A stretch of DNA of 64,000 nucleotides, taken from Umbelopsis isabellina (Eukaryota > Mucoromycota > Umbelopsidomycetes > Umbelopsidales > Umbelopsidaceae). The DNA lies in assembly GCA_016758905.1 (NCBI GenBank), contig JAEPQZ010000008.1, positions 1,240,001 to 1,304,000 on the forward strand, given 5' to 3'. Made by a program: the position numbers and the translations under genes. The stretch's first letter is position 1; the number at the start of each line of letters is the position of its first letter. This document shows, piece by piece, positions 23,619 to 33,840 of the stretch. Under the pieces are notes generated by a model that was given only the letters and a program-made list of their open reading frames with translations, did no database searches and was not told the DNA's origin.

Positions 23619-24141
23619 ACGCTAGGGATGTGACTTTTTCATTTTCTATATATTTCAATTCTTGTATTCAAAATTTTATTTTTCCTTCAACCCAACTACT
23701 TTCCGTTGGGATAACTTTTCTTGTAATCACTTTGTTTGGATTGCTATTAATCGAAATTTTATGTACATATTCTTTTATACCATCTCATCTGAGAATGGCC
23801 CAATTGCTTGAGTTATAGCAATTAGCAACCCCTTCCACATACCCAACTTCAAAGTAATATTTTTCTTTGCTATACCTGTCAGCTTAAGCTCAACTGAACC
23901 ATCCACCTGTACACAATAACAGTCTTTTGATATTTATACCAATTTCAAATATTTTGTGTTTTAAGTGTATAAGCTAGGTCAGCCATAATGTCGATCTTTG
24001 GGCCTCAATGTGGCAGATTTGTTTGAGAAAAACTTGGGTGTGTGGCGTTAGCCTGGGCTTTAGCCTCCGGGTTCCTGCCACAACCACGCATTAATAAATT
24101 TTTTCATGTTTCTCTTCCGCCCCACGAAATATCTCAACGGC

Positions 24142-24226
24142 CAAAAGTCTATGTCATCCTAGTGACATAGACTTTTGCTTCGTGACATAGACTGAATGTG
24201 ACATAGACTGTACGGTGACATAGACT
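24142..24226. repeat. Array of a 12-bp repeat plus 15-bp perfect hairpin
   Basis: The 12-mer GTGACATAGACT occurs four times identically in direct orientation at 24162, 24182, 24198 and 24215 (spacings 20, 16, 17), and once inverted at 24146-24157 with one mismatch. The inverted copy and first direct copy form a perfect 15-bp stem (24142-24156 with 24163-24177) around a 6-nt loop tcctag. The array ends about 70 bp before a TATA-like sequence and about 140 bp before the downstream MDR start, so a cluster of binding sites for a transcription factor is the simplest reading. Confidence 0.85.
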
Positions 24227-24293
24227 CGGTCGTTGCTGACAAAATGTTTCGATTATTAAGCGCTCATCATCTTTTTTTAAAAAAAAACAAAAA

Positions 24294-24301
24294 ACTATAA
24301 A
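24294..24301 (+). promoter_or_regulatory. TATA-like box of the third MDR gene
   Basis: actataaa sits between the 12-bp repeat array and the start codon, about 64 bp upstream of the preferred ATG. Sequence evidence only. Confidence 0.5.
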
Positions 24302-24364
24302 GGCATCGTCTTGTTCACAACCTGTTTACTGCACTTCTTTTTTTTCCCATCGTTTATGCAAATT

Positions 24365-25378
24365 ATGGCTAACAAAGCTATAGCTATTTCTCAAGCCGGT
24401 GGTGTCGACGCTCTTCAAGTGACAACCCTCCCTTTGAAGGCGCCTACTGGATGGGATATCCTGGTCAAAAATTATGCTGTCTCGGTTAACCCGGTGGATG
24501 CTAAGCAACGTTCTTTGAACAAGGGCTGGACCGAGGCTTGGCGAGTTTTGGGATACGATGGAGCTGGTATCGTTCAAGATGTTGGACCAAATGCTGACTC
24601 GTTGTGGAAAAAGGGCGACGAAGTCTGGTATGCTGGAAATGTGATGAGAAATGGATCCAACTCTCAATATACATTGGTCGATGGTCGCATTGTCGGTCGC
24701 AAACCAAAGAGCTTGGATTGGGTCAACTCGGCGGCTTTCCCACTGGTGGTCTTAACAGCCTATGAGCTCCTAGTTGAGAAAATGGACATCCAAAAAAACG
24801 ATGATGGTGGTTTACTTATAGTGAACGCCGCCGGCGGTGTGGGCTCAGTAGCTGTGCAACTTGCCGCGAAAATCCTAGGGATGACCAACGTTATCGCCAC
24901 TGCGTCTCGCAAAGAAACCATCGACTGGGTCAAAAAGCTTGGTGCTACACATGTCATCAATCATCGTGAGCCACTGGAACCTCAAATCAAGGATCTAGGC
25001 ATAAGCGTCAAATATGTAGCCTTGTTCTATGATCCTGACGCATATATTCCTCAAGTTATTACGTTCATCGAGCCATTTGGCAAGATTGGATCCATTTTAT
25101 CGCCACAAAAGGCCAATTTCTTGACTGCTCATATGAGGAGCATCACTTTATATTTTGAAAGCATGTTTGCCAAGTCTATGAACAACGTTAATCCGGAATC
25201 TCAAGGTCAAATTTTGAACGACTTTGCACAATACGTCGAGGACAAGAAGGTCATCCCTATTCTCACAGACAGCTATCCATTGACACTAAAAAATCTTCAG
25301 AAAGCTCACAAGGAGCAGGAGAGCGGTACCGTGCTTGGAAAAATTGCCCTTAGTATTGAGGAGAACTCTTTCAACTAA
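24365..25378 (+). CDS. Quinone-oxidoreductase-like MDR protein
   Basis: Intronless gene of 337 aa, MANKAIAISQAGGVDALQV. GroES-like half with VSVNPVDAKQRSLNKGW and LGYDGAGIVQDVG, nucleotide-binding motif NAAGGVGSVAVQLAAKILG, then KLGATHVINHREPL. These features fit the zinc-independent quinone oxidoreductase / ZADH-like branch and differ from the tandem MDR pair at the window start, so this is a separate subfamily. The first ATG in frame is at 24356 (MQIM), but the ATG at 24365 has the better context (G at +4) and matches the usual N-terminus. The upstream 12-bp repeat array suggests inducible expression. Substrate unknown. Confidence 0.9.
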   Translation: MANKAIAISQAGGVDALQVTTLPLKAPTGWDILVKNYAVSVNPVDAKQRSLNKGWTEAWRVLGYDGAGIVQDVGPNADSLWKKGDEVWYAGNVMRNGSNSQYTLVDGRIVGRKPKSLDWVNSAAFPLVVLTAYELLVEKMDIQKNDDGGLLIVNAAGGVGSVAVQLAAKILGMTNVIATASRKETIDWVKKLGATHVINHREPLEPQIKDLGISVKYVALFYDPDAYIPQVITFIEPFGKIGSILSPQKANFLTAHMRSITLYFESMFAKSMNNVNPESQGQILNDFAQYVEDKKVIPILTDSYPLTLKNLQKAHKEQESGTVLGKIALSIEENSFN

Positions 25379-25687
25379 CGTGTCGGACCGACGCATTATA
25401 AATCCTAAAGCGTTCCTGGATACGTTGTTTCTCGGACCAATTGATATTAATAAATTCAAAAAAAGTTATATACACTCATAATCTACTTTTTATTTCTTTT
25501 GTTGTTGTTGTCTCAGGGAATGTAGTGTCATTGTTACTTTGCAAAGCGTTCCGAACGAATGACAAATCATTTGGGTTCGGGCAAGAGAAGCAATCGGAAG
25601 GAAATATAGCAGTCACAGAAACACATCTTTTTGCGAGTTCCTTCCACATTTTTTTTTCCAACCTCGACATCTTTACCATTGCGAAAC
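25379..25687. other. Spacer upstream of MIA40
   Basis: About 0.3 kb of AT-rich sequence holding the MDR terminator and MIA40 promoter. Nothing else recognised. Confidence 0.5.
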
Positions 25688-26399
25688 ATGTCATACGCTA
25701 GAGTCGACGGCAAGGATACCATTATTTTCATGGACCAAGAGTCCACCAAAGAGGCTGCCGCCGCCGCACCTGTCGTGGAAGAGAAGGCTGAAGAGGCCAA
25801 GGAGTCAGCTGCTGGTGAACAAGACCAAGCCGCTGCATTCAACCCAGAAACTGGCGAAATCAACTGGGATTGCCCTTGTAAGTAACCGTTGCTGTCTTAA
25901 TATGAGGCATATGGGATATGTGAGTGCTGTTAGCCCCACGATGATCGCATGGTGGTCAACTGGTTGACGTGGTGAACTTTGGTACCTTGGCTGGTTTCAC
26001 CGCTTATTCCCAAATACATATTGCCAGCGCTTGCACCATTGTCTCAAAAGCTGCCGAATTCTATTTTACGGTGCTAGCCTGCAGCTGGAGCTCTGACGCA
26101 CGCACATCCTACGTCTTGTTGTTTACTACAAGCTCGCGATTACTAATACCTTCCAATCCCCGATGACAGGCTTAGGAGGAATGGCTCAAGGCCCGTGCGG
26201 TGAAGAGTTCAAGAAGTCCTTCTCTTGTTTTGTGTACTCAGAAGCTGAGCCAAAGGGTGTCGACTGTGTTGAGAACTTTAGAGCTATGCAAGACTGCTTC
26301 AGACAGCACCCAGATATTTATGGAAATGAAATTGATGATGACGATGATGAAGAGGAACAAGAGGTTAAGACTGAGACTACCGAGAAGACTGAAGCCTAA
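25688..26399 (+). CDS. MIA40: Mitochondrial intermembrane-space import protein MIA40 (CHCHD4)
   Basis: Two exons (25688-25877 and 26170-26399) giving 139 aa. The join restores the redox-active CPC motif ([17 protein letters not shown]), followed by the twin CX9C pairs ([12 protein letters not shown] and [12 protein letters not shown]) and an acidic tail. MIA40 oxidises incoming small cysteine proteins in the intermembrane space with the sulfhydryl oxidase ERV1. The start [14 protein letters not shown] strongly resembles animal CHCHD4. Unlike yeast Mia40 there is no presequence and no membrane anchor, so this is the small soluble form. An Ala/Glu-rich linker precedes the CPC. The intron is about 292 nt, long for this genome. 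Confidence 0.95.
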
Positions 26400-27316
26400 A
26401 CATTTTTCTTTCTGTACAACTTCCCATTCATTCCCCACAAAAGCTTGTATAATATAGAAACGAGTCATCAGAAAAGCAAACTTCCCTTTTTGTTGAAAGC
26501 CTTGCAGCAGTGCTTTTGGTCAAGGCTGAAAAAATAGATTGTCACCCACTGGTACCCATAATAAACATCACAAAAAGAAACTCAAAAACGAAAGCCAAAT
26601 TGATGCCATACGCGTACTTTCAGCATATGCAGTTTCTACTGTGGCGATGCTTATGAATGTTGGCTTAGTCTGACGTATGCAATGCAGTATGAAGTAATTT
26701 AAAGAGGCTATCTGATACAATAGATACAGGCTTGTTTGTCTCATTCTAACCCTGACCCTAGTTTCAATATTTAGGTTATTCCCATTGGCTGACCCAGCTT
26801 GTGGTCTGAAATTTTCATCGGCCACTTTTACCAGAAAATCGGGTTTGGAGAGGTTCATATAAAACAAAACAATGATCGAGGCCTTCAGATTATGGGTATA
26901 AGGTTTCACAGGTTACTATGCATCCCCCAAAAAAAAGAGGTCATTCAAAAATGGAAAGGCATGGCATGCTTGCGTATAAGCAATGAGCCTCAATTATCCA
27001 CTGCCACACCGCACGGATAAGTTTTCATTTTAGGTAATGACGGGTGATGAGGCTCTGTTACCCAAAAATCGATGGAACACTTTCGTAATAGTAAAATAAA
27101 AACCTACTAACAGTTTATATATGATTACGCATAGTGTTTCATGGTCAAACTGGTTATAAGCTAAACTGGTTATAATACAAGTTGAGGAGAGTAACGATGC
27201 CCAACACATAGAGTTACTGCGGTAATGGGCTCTGACTGGATGTTTGAATTAAGTATATCTTACAGCTGTCAATTGACGGCCGGGTATATCAAGGAAAAGG
27301 ATAGCTTTTTGAGAGC
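26400..27316. other. Convergent spacer downstream of MIA40
   Basis: About 0.9 kb. A 13-bp direct repeat (aaactggttataa) occurs at 27147-27159 and 27163-27175. No gene supported. Confidence 0.5.
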
Positions 27317-27601
27317 CTATTTGGTTGGTGAAAGCTTCCGCTTAGCAAAGGATAAGAGATCCTTGAGAGTTTTGGGCTGTGAAGATTCGGATTGAGATGT
27401 TGTGCTTCTATTTGGCCAATTTAATGTATCTGTGGACTCAGAACCTGAGACTGAAGAAGAGTTTGTTGGGGAAGGCAGATTGTACATTTCATTTGCGTTG
27501 TTTGGTCGTCGTGTAGAGGACAGGTCCAAATCTGATTGTTGAAAGCACTCTGTGAAGCGAGAGCGACACGGTGAGCGACAGGATGGTGGGTTTAAAACCA
27601 T
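27317..27601 (-). CDS. Small Ser-rich hypothetical protein
   Basis: Open frame of 94 aa starting with ATG at 27601, MVLNPPSCRSPCRSRFTECF, rich in Ser, Thr, Asn and Pro, ending in a basic LLSFAKRKLSPTK. No domain, signal peptide or membrane segment is seen and I do not recognise the family. A TATA box (tttatataaa) stands at 27691-27700 on the right strand, about 90 bp upstream, which favours real expression. Several SP/TP sites suggest a possible phosphorylation target, but that is speculation. It could be a lineage-specific regulator or a chance frame. Confidence 0.45.
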   Translation of the reverse strand: MVLNPPSCRSPCRSRFTECFQQSDLDLSSTRRPNNANEMYNLPSPTNSSSVSGSESTDTLNWPNRSTTSQSESSQPKTLKDLLSFAKRKLSPTK

Positions 27602-28445
27602 GGTATTTCGATAGGAAAATGGGGAAGTGTAGAAATGAGGAGAAGAAAAGTTGAAAGCTGATGAGAAGAAAGAAAAAAAAAACCGTGTGCTTTATATAAA
27701 AGTTCAGGCAGACAACGACCGCGGGACACCACTATAGCTTTTTTTTCTGGGTTGGAACAGTCATCTTTGAACTGAAACGAGTCAATGGGTTGCTCATGAC
27801 CGGCGGTACCAATAAAATAGACTTGACTAATGCCAAGTGTGCAGGAGCTGTTTTTAGCAATCTTGGCCCAGCCTGGCCATTGACAGGTATATTGTTGATC
27901 ACCATTTACCCAGCAATTATAAACAAATTGCAATCTTAGTTCAGCTTTCTACACAAAGTGAAACATGGATATTTGACAACCCTTCATTGTTCATCTGACA
28001 TTTAAAGTTAAAGTCATCATATTAAGATGTGCCCAACCGAAGAAATTTGTCAAAAAATCCAGAAACCAACTCCTTTTTTTTGATTCGAAATTTTAGTGGT
28101 GTGTTCTTTAAATATGGACTAGGTCGCACTGAAGACGTGTAACTTTCATGATGGTTTCCCATCGATTCTTACCTGTTGACAGTATATTTCTCCCACAATG
28201 TTTACCAGATCTAGATCGTAGGTCCGAGCATGGTCATTGCAGCTATTTTTAAGACATAAAAGTATTTTATTGGTGCTGCTTTACTCAGCTCACTCCATCG
28301 TAGGCGAATTTTTCAAAGCTTAATTCAGCTGGTGATCACGTTATTGCGGTCCTCTCTTCTGAGACAATGGATGATTGGCTTAGAATCGTCACCGACTGGA
28401 AGCGTCTTTAACTGAAACCGCTGCTAAACTTCCTTCAAGCCTCGT
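27602..28445. other. Spacer downstream of the CGS-like gene
   Basis: About 0.84 kb containing the promoter of the small ORF and the 3' flank of the PLP enzyme gene. No other gene is supported. Confidence 0.5.
27691..27700 (-). promoter_or_regulatory. TATA box of the small Ser-rich ORF
   Basis: tttatataaa reads the same on the minus strand and lies about 90 bp before the ATG at 27601. Confidence 0.4.
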
Positions 28446-29881
28446 TTACTGATTGATTGATACCAATGCCTGCCTAAAATCCTGCTTCAAGTCGTCGATA
28501 TCTTCCAGCCCTACGCTAATCCGGACGAGACGTTCATCAATTTTAGGATCTAACGGTCTGCGCCACTCCGCAAGGGATTCGATGCCACCCAACGATGTGG
28601 CTGCATGGAAAAGTCGCAAGCGGAATGGCAACGCTTCAGCAGCATTTTTAGATGTCAGCTAAACGAAATAGGATCACTTTTTTGTCAGCTTTAGGGCCGT
28701 GGTGATATGACAGGCTCGGAGTCGCCAATGCACTCTCTAGATAACTCACCAGAACACTAAAAGTAGCACCGTAACCACCAGGAAATTGCCTTTGGATATC
28801 CCAGGTTACCTTTTGGAGACTAGCATGGCGTACTTGGTGAACTGTGTTCGCCGGTATGCCATCATGTTCTTTGCCGCCAGCAGCCTGGGCTAGCCAGCTA
28901 ACCAGGGACGTTGCCGTTTGCGATTGTTGCAGAACTCGTATCTTTAGAGTTCTACAGGTGACGAAATAAAATAAGCATATGTGAATGTACTTACTGGTGC
29001 ATATCGGTGGGGTTGATGTCACCCTTACCTTAGTGAACGTAATAACAGCCAGGCTTCCATTGACCCAAGCACCGAGCCTAAGTTTGTACGGTCCTCCCGA
29101 AGCACTGCAGCTATGTCTTCAGATTTAACAATCAATACTCCTGCAAGGCAGTCTGAGTGGCCAGCAAAGTATTTTGTTGCTGAGTGCATTACGATATCTG
29201 CACCTGTAAACAAAGAATATCCACAAATTACGACATGTCACACCAAGTGTACGGCTCTAACGCAAACGCAACTTACCTAATTCTATTGGCCAGGTCAATG
29301 GAGGTGGGGCGAATGTAGCGTCGAGCAGTACAGTGGCTCCAGCTTTGTGCGCTCTCTCGCTATATGACAAGACGTCGACAACTTCGCCAGTGGGATTCTC
29401 GGGGCTTTCCAGCCACAGAAGGTCTCCTGCTTGCAGCTCATCATCAATATCAATGATCTCCTACAATAGCCTGTAAATATCGTAGATCTCACACAAAGGC
29501 AAATCTTTAACGTAAACTTACAATGTCTCTGTGACGTCTATAGATTTTTATAAACATGTGGGTGCCATGATATCCTCCACGAATAGCCACGCGATTTGGT
29601 CTCAAATGTAGCAAGGCGGCAAATCCGGCTGACAGCCCGGAGGAATAAGTGACAGCATGGCCCTTATTTACAAGGCCTAAAACCCGCTCCACCCGATCTT
29701 TGGTCTCAGATGACTGACGGCTATAGATATGTGGAGAGGGATGAGCAGCATCTTCGCTCTGAGTATATGTAGTGGACACTTGGATAGCAGGCGCTACATC
29801 AAACGAGGACGATATATGATCGTCAGCATGGAGCGACAAGGTAGCAAAGTTTAGCTGGCTAGAATCATCAAAGTTAACCAT
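28446..29881 (-). CDS. Cystathionine gamma-synthase-like PLP enzyme
   Basis: Five exons on the minus strand: 29881-29522, 29460-29277, 29203-29029, 28951-28750, 28658-28446; 377 aa. The fold is the Cys/Met metabolism PLP family: LNFATLSLHADD at the N-terminus, VTYSSGLSAGFAALLHL (phosphate cup), LWLESPENPTGEVVDV, VLLDATFAPPP, the PLP-binding lysine in HSATKYFAGHSDCLAG, and the C-terminal HAATSLGGIESL with RISVGLEDIDDL. These enzymes make or cleave cystathionine in trans-sulfuration. Which reaction this one catalyses (gamma-synthase, beta-lyase or gamma-lyase) is not decided by sequence; the short fungal branch is usually annotated as cystathionine gamma-synthase-like. The start MVNFDDSSQ is the ATG at 29881. 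Confidence 0.9.
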
Positions 29882-30133
29882 TTGGAAACAAAAGGTAGGG
29901 TACACGGTTCTCACACCATCAGCATTTTAAAGGTAAATAATACTTTTGGGTATCACAAAAAAGCTATCATGGGAGAGACTAAGACAGACCGAGGCTGACT
30001 GATAAGATGTTAAAAAAAAAAAGGTGTATTGTAACAATTCCTTACGAAAATGAGCAATAATAATATGTAGAAATTCACACGATTTGTGGGCATAAATAAT
30101 GGGGGCAAGTAGAACGTTGCATATATGGGTCTT

Positions 30134-32043
30134 CTACTGGTTTTCCTTGAAGGCAGTGGCCACTACCTCGTCGTCAAATATCTCCTTGGGATCTTTGTAC
30201 AATCGGAAAACACCTGGACGCATGCCTTCGCTGACCTGTACTATACGCTTTTCGAATAATTCTACTTTGGTAGGCACTGGCACGTTGGGATCAGTGGACA
30301 TGGCTTGCTCATCCGGTTGCTCGGTAGTTGTGACTGCATCTACGGCGCTAGAGGCAATGCTTGCTTGACCTGTGACTGTGGCGTGCAGTCCGATGGCTTC
30401 GCGCAAAGATGTCAGGTACGCTTTCTTTCCTGGTTTTGACGCCTCCGCCTTTCTAGCTTCGGCTTCTTGGTCAGCCTTGAAAGCTCGCTCGCTGGTAACA
30501 TCGTGTATCAATACTTTGACAACTTGATCTGGGAACTGTTGGTATATTTTTTGGTAGCTAGAAATACGTAGGATAATGATACAATGAGCATGTGGATTGA
30601 ATAGTGTAAAAAGCGACTTTGAAAAACATGGTTGAATTAACTTACACTTCGGGATCAAGTTCTCCTGTATCACCAATCAAAATAAATTTGCGATTAGGGA
30701 AATCCTTCATAATCTTGGGTATCGCTTCTAGTTTATGGGCTCCAGGTTTGCCTCTGATGGTGCTGAGAACATCACTACGGTCAATAAACCGCAAATGAGC
30801 TGAACCAGGAGGGAAATTATATTTGGCAAAAAAGTTTTCTAGCATTGGGAACAGCTGCCATGGACCGTTTGACACATAATGAACATGTCCACCTAAACTG
30901 GCCCATTTTTGATACAACTCTGCCATTCCATCCACTTGCTCGGTATCTTTCAAAAATGTGTACTCCATAATCACTTCTTTGCCATCAGGGATGTTGGTGA
31001 TCTTGATGGTGTCGTCAATGTCTAATGACCAAGTATACACATTAATATATAGACAATACAAATAATGGGATACTGTCTCATTGAAACTCACCGGAGATAA
31101 TAGAAACACCTTTTTCGGGAATTAGATCGACCACTCCATAAGAAGGCACGGTGAGATGATCATAGATGGTTTGCAATTTGAACACTTTGTCAGGCTGGGC
31201 ATGAACGTGATCGGCTTGAAGGGTGATTTGCGATTCAAAGCATCCCGTCTCGCCTGAATTGACCTGAACTTCACTTTCGAAATCAGTGATCAGCTCCTGT
31301 CCAAATTCTGGTCCTTCAGCCTTATATGCCTGGCCTTGTGCCGGTACGAATCCCACTGTACGGACAGCGGCTTGCATGTTTCGAACTGGATTGAAAGAAG
31401 AACACAAATGTTAGATGGTGGGCGGTATTGTGCCTTCACTATAATCTCCGCTAGCGGTAGTCTTACCCGTGGTGGTAAAAAACATATTGCTTCGTTCTCG
31501 TAACCGCTTATCTTCCTCAGAGTCACTTGTGACATGTGCCACACGACGGACAGCAGCTAACACAAAAGCACAACACGTGAGTTTTAGAGAATGAACAAGT
31601 TATGGCGAAGGCTGTGTATGTGAAAGAAGCTACCTACCCATAAGTACTGATTCCAAGCGACTCTGCGGAGGGTCAGCATACAACCAACCGGAAATGCTAA
31701 TCTTCCAGTGTGGTTGGTCGTCAATCATGGTTGGAACACCATATGTTGGGAATAGCATGCATTCTTGTTCGTGCTCACTGCCTTCGTTATGGAGCATGTG
31801 AGTCATGGCATCGGATCCAGCCATGTCGTGAGCGGTCATGCCGGCCATGCCTACACTCTCAGCCACTTTATGCTCGGTAGTGCCTTCCAGCGATTGCGAT
31901 GGGATGCCAGTTGACTGCTGTTGATCGTTTCCTAACGATAGCTTGTTGGTGACAGCGTCCGTCACTGATGAAACAGCGTCAGTGATAGATTGACCGAGAG
32001 TTCCAGCCGCGGCTGAATTTTCGTCTTGGGATTCCGGCGACAT
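30134..32043 (-). CDS. APP1-like phosphatidate phosphatase
   Basis: Five exons on the minus strand: 32043-31638, 31556-31467, 31385-31092, 31021-30646, 30557-30134; 529 aa. After a Ser/Gln/Met-rich N-terminus comes a beta-rich region (HWKISISGWLYADPP) typical of yeast App1, then the HAD-type catalytic motif DIDDTIKITN, GGHVHYVSNGPWQLFP, KLEAIPKIMKDFP, and FILIGDTGELDPEVYQKIY. App1 is the Mg-dependent phosphatidate phosphatase of cortical actin patches that makes diacylglycerol during endocytosis. The C-terminal 100 residues look disordered. Catalytic Asp residues of DxDxT are intact. Function is transferred from yeast App1. Confidence 0.9.
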
Positions 32044-32326
32044 GTGGAACAGAGAGCGGTAGTCAAGTAAAAAGGGTTAAAAATAATACTAATAATAATT
32101 AAACCCTCTAAGCTGAGGTGGTGGTGGTGGTGGTGGTGTTGGTGGCCAAACTCAATACAGAAGAAAAAAAAAATACTTTTTATAGTCAAATGGTATGAGG
32201 TGTAACGTGAGCCTGCAAGTGAGCAAGGTCGTATGACAACAAACGTAATTACAGCTATTTGCTTATAGTTTTTTGGAAACATGTATGGCACAAAAAATCA
32301 CACATAAACTACGTGTTGGTAATTGT

Positions 32327-33598
32327 CTAGTTGACTCCAACAACGCGGCTGCCTGCACCAGTACCTTCGCGATACATTTGCTGGTCCCAGATGTAAACGC
32401 CCAAACCTGAAAATAGAACAACGAAAAAAGCCTCAGCTACAGCTACATGTCGGCAATAATTCACTATGGCCGACCCTTTGATCCTTACCTTCGCCAACAC
32501 GGTTGAGCTGAGTGACCATATCCGCCAACTTCTTGATAGCTTGGACTTGTTCCTCGAGGTACTTTCCTTCGATGAAATCGGTCAGCTGAGGATCATCATT
32601 GCCGTCAGCCAACTTGTGCAAGTTGAGCAGTGACTTGTTGACATCTGAGTTTGATAGGAGGAAAGAAAGGGGTTGTATTAGTAAAATACTAGCTTTCCTG
32701 GACTTTTGAACTGTTGAAAATAGCATGATAGTAGAACAGCTTTGTCGATAGTGAGCTTAAAGTTACTTTTTTGACAAGATAAGGGGTTGTTTCGGTATGT
32801 TGTACAAAGAGCAAAGTTTGGCAAAAAGAGTTTTTTTTTTTTTTTCCTTTTGCTTCCACTTGGTACAGGTTGCTCATCCCCCTCCCCGTGCTACATACAC
32901 AAACACACACTATACACACGCGTGCACGCACACCACTTGAAGTATTTGCTTACCTTTCTCAAGCTGAAGAGCGGATTCAACGGCATTTTTGGCGGATTTC
33001 CATTCAGTCTAAAAATTAAGCCATGCATGAGTTAACAAAGTCGTTTGTGACAAGAACTACATATGTCTGATTTTACCTCGGGGGCTTGAAGGGCGCGCAA
33101 GATAACACGTCCACCACGCATGTTTTGATAGTCTGTTTTAACCACACAAATTAAAAAAAAAAAAAAAGTTGTCAGATCCCATAATTCATCATACTCGTAA
33201 ACATAGAGCCTGCTGAAAAACCCCCATCTGGTCATACCAATCAAAGCCTGAGCGTGTTCTCGTTCCTACAGTGCACAAAAGGGGTAAGGGAAAGAAAAAA
33301 AAAAGTTAGATGTTGTCAGTCAGTGATGAAAAGTGATGATACAAAAATGTGATTGATAAAGCATACCTCTTCAGCGGATTCACGAAAGTATTTTTCAAGA
33401 CCTATACTATATTAATCAATATGGATACCAAGGAATTTCTTAGACAATAGAGATTCACGGACCTGGAAGTGCCACTGAAGAATGCTGAGCCCAAGCAGCC
33501 ATGCTTAGATAAACTTGACTGGCCTGCAGTTCAGTGTTGATTTGTTGGTTGATAGCCTCTTCAGAAGCGTTGGAAAAGTTCTGCTTAGCAAGGGACAT
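32327..33598 (-). CDS. H-type ferritin (zygomycete ferritin)
   Basis: Seven exons on the minus strand: 33598-33463, 33401-33367, 33265-33238, 33132-33077, 33008-32954, 32644-32489, 32406-32327; 181 aa, the usual ferritin subunit length. It should assemble into a 24-mer iron-storage shell in the cytosol. The ferroxidase residues are kept: Glu23 and Tyr30 in [13 protein letters not shown], Glu58 and His61 in [10 protein letters not shown] (positions of human E62 and H65), and the later Glu/Gln pair in ALQLEKDVNKSLL and [12 protein letters not shown], so it is an active H-type chain. There is no signal peptide. Exons of 28 and 35 nt are unusually small. Ferritin is known from Mucoromycotina but generally missing from Dikarya, so this gene supports the taxonomic assignment. 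Confidence 0.96.
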
Positions 33599-33840
33599 GT
33601 TCACAAAGAGTGGGGGGATTGATTATGGGAAGGAAGACAGTAACGAGTTTTTATTTTGGCGTAAAAACAGCGCCTTTATGGTCTTGGGAGAAATACAAAC
33701 ACCGCCTGTCTCGGAGGTTGGGGTTGCTACGCATTGCAGCTGGGGAGGGGAATGGGACCTGCCCTTTCAAATAAGGGCTTAGACAAAGCTGGTAAAAGTA
33801 ATAAGGGGTTAAAAAATAATAAAGATGATCCCGGTAGAGC

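Larger units (their letters stand above)
23619..24364. other. Spacer and promoter region with 12-bp repeat array
   Basis: About 0.75 kb between the kinase and the third MDR gene. Apart from the repeat array and hairpin listed separately and a TATA-like actataaa at 24294-24301, nothing was recognised. Confidence 0.6.

Noticed and set aside
24142-24226. CRISPR array or transcription terminator
   Set aside because: Repeats are only 12 bp with 4-8 bp between copies in a eukaryotic genome, and the hairpin is about 500 bp past the kinase stop and directly upstream of another gene's TATA box; a binding-site cluster fits better.
25878-26169. Separate small gene inside the MIA40 intron (open frame 25969-26166)
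   Set aside because: No ATG-supported product with motifs, and the intron ends match the split Cys codon of the CPC motif exactly.
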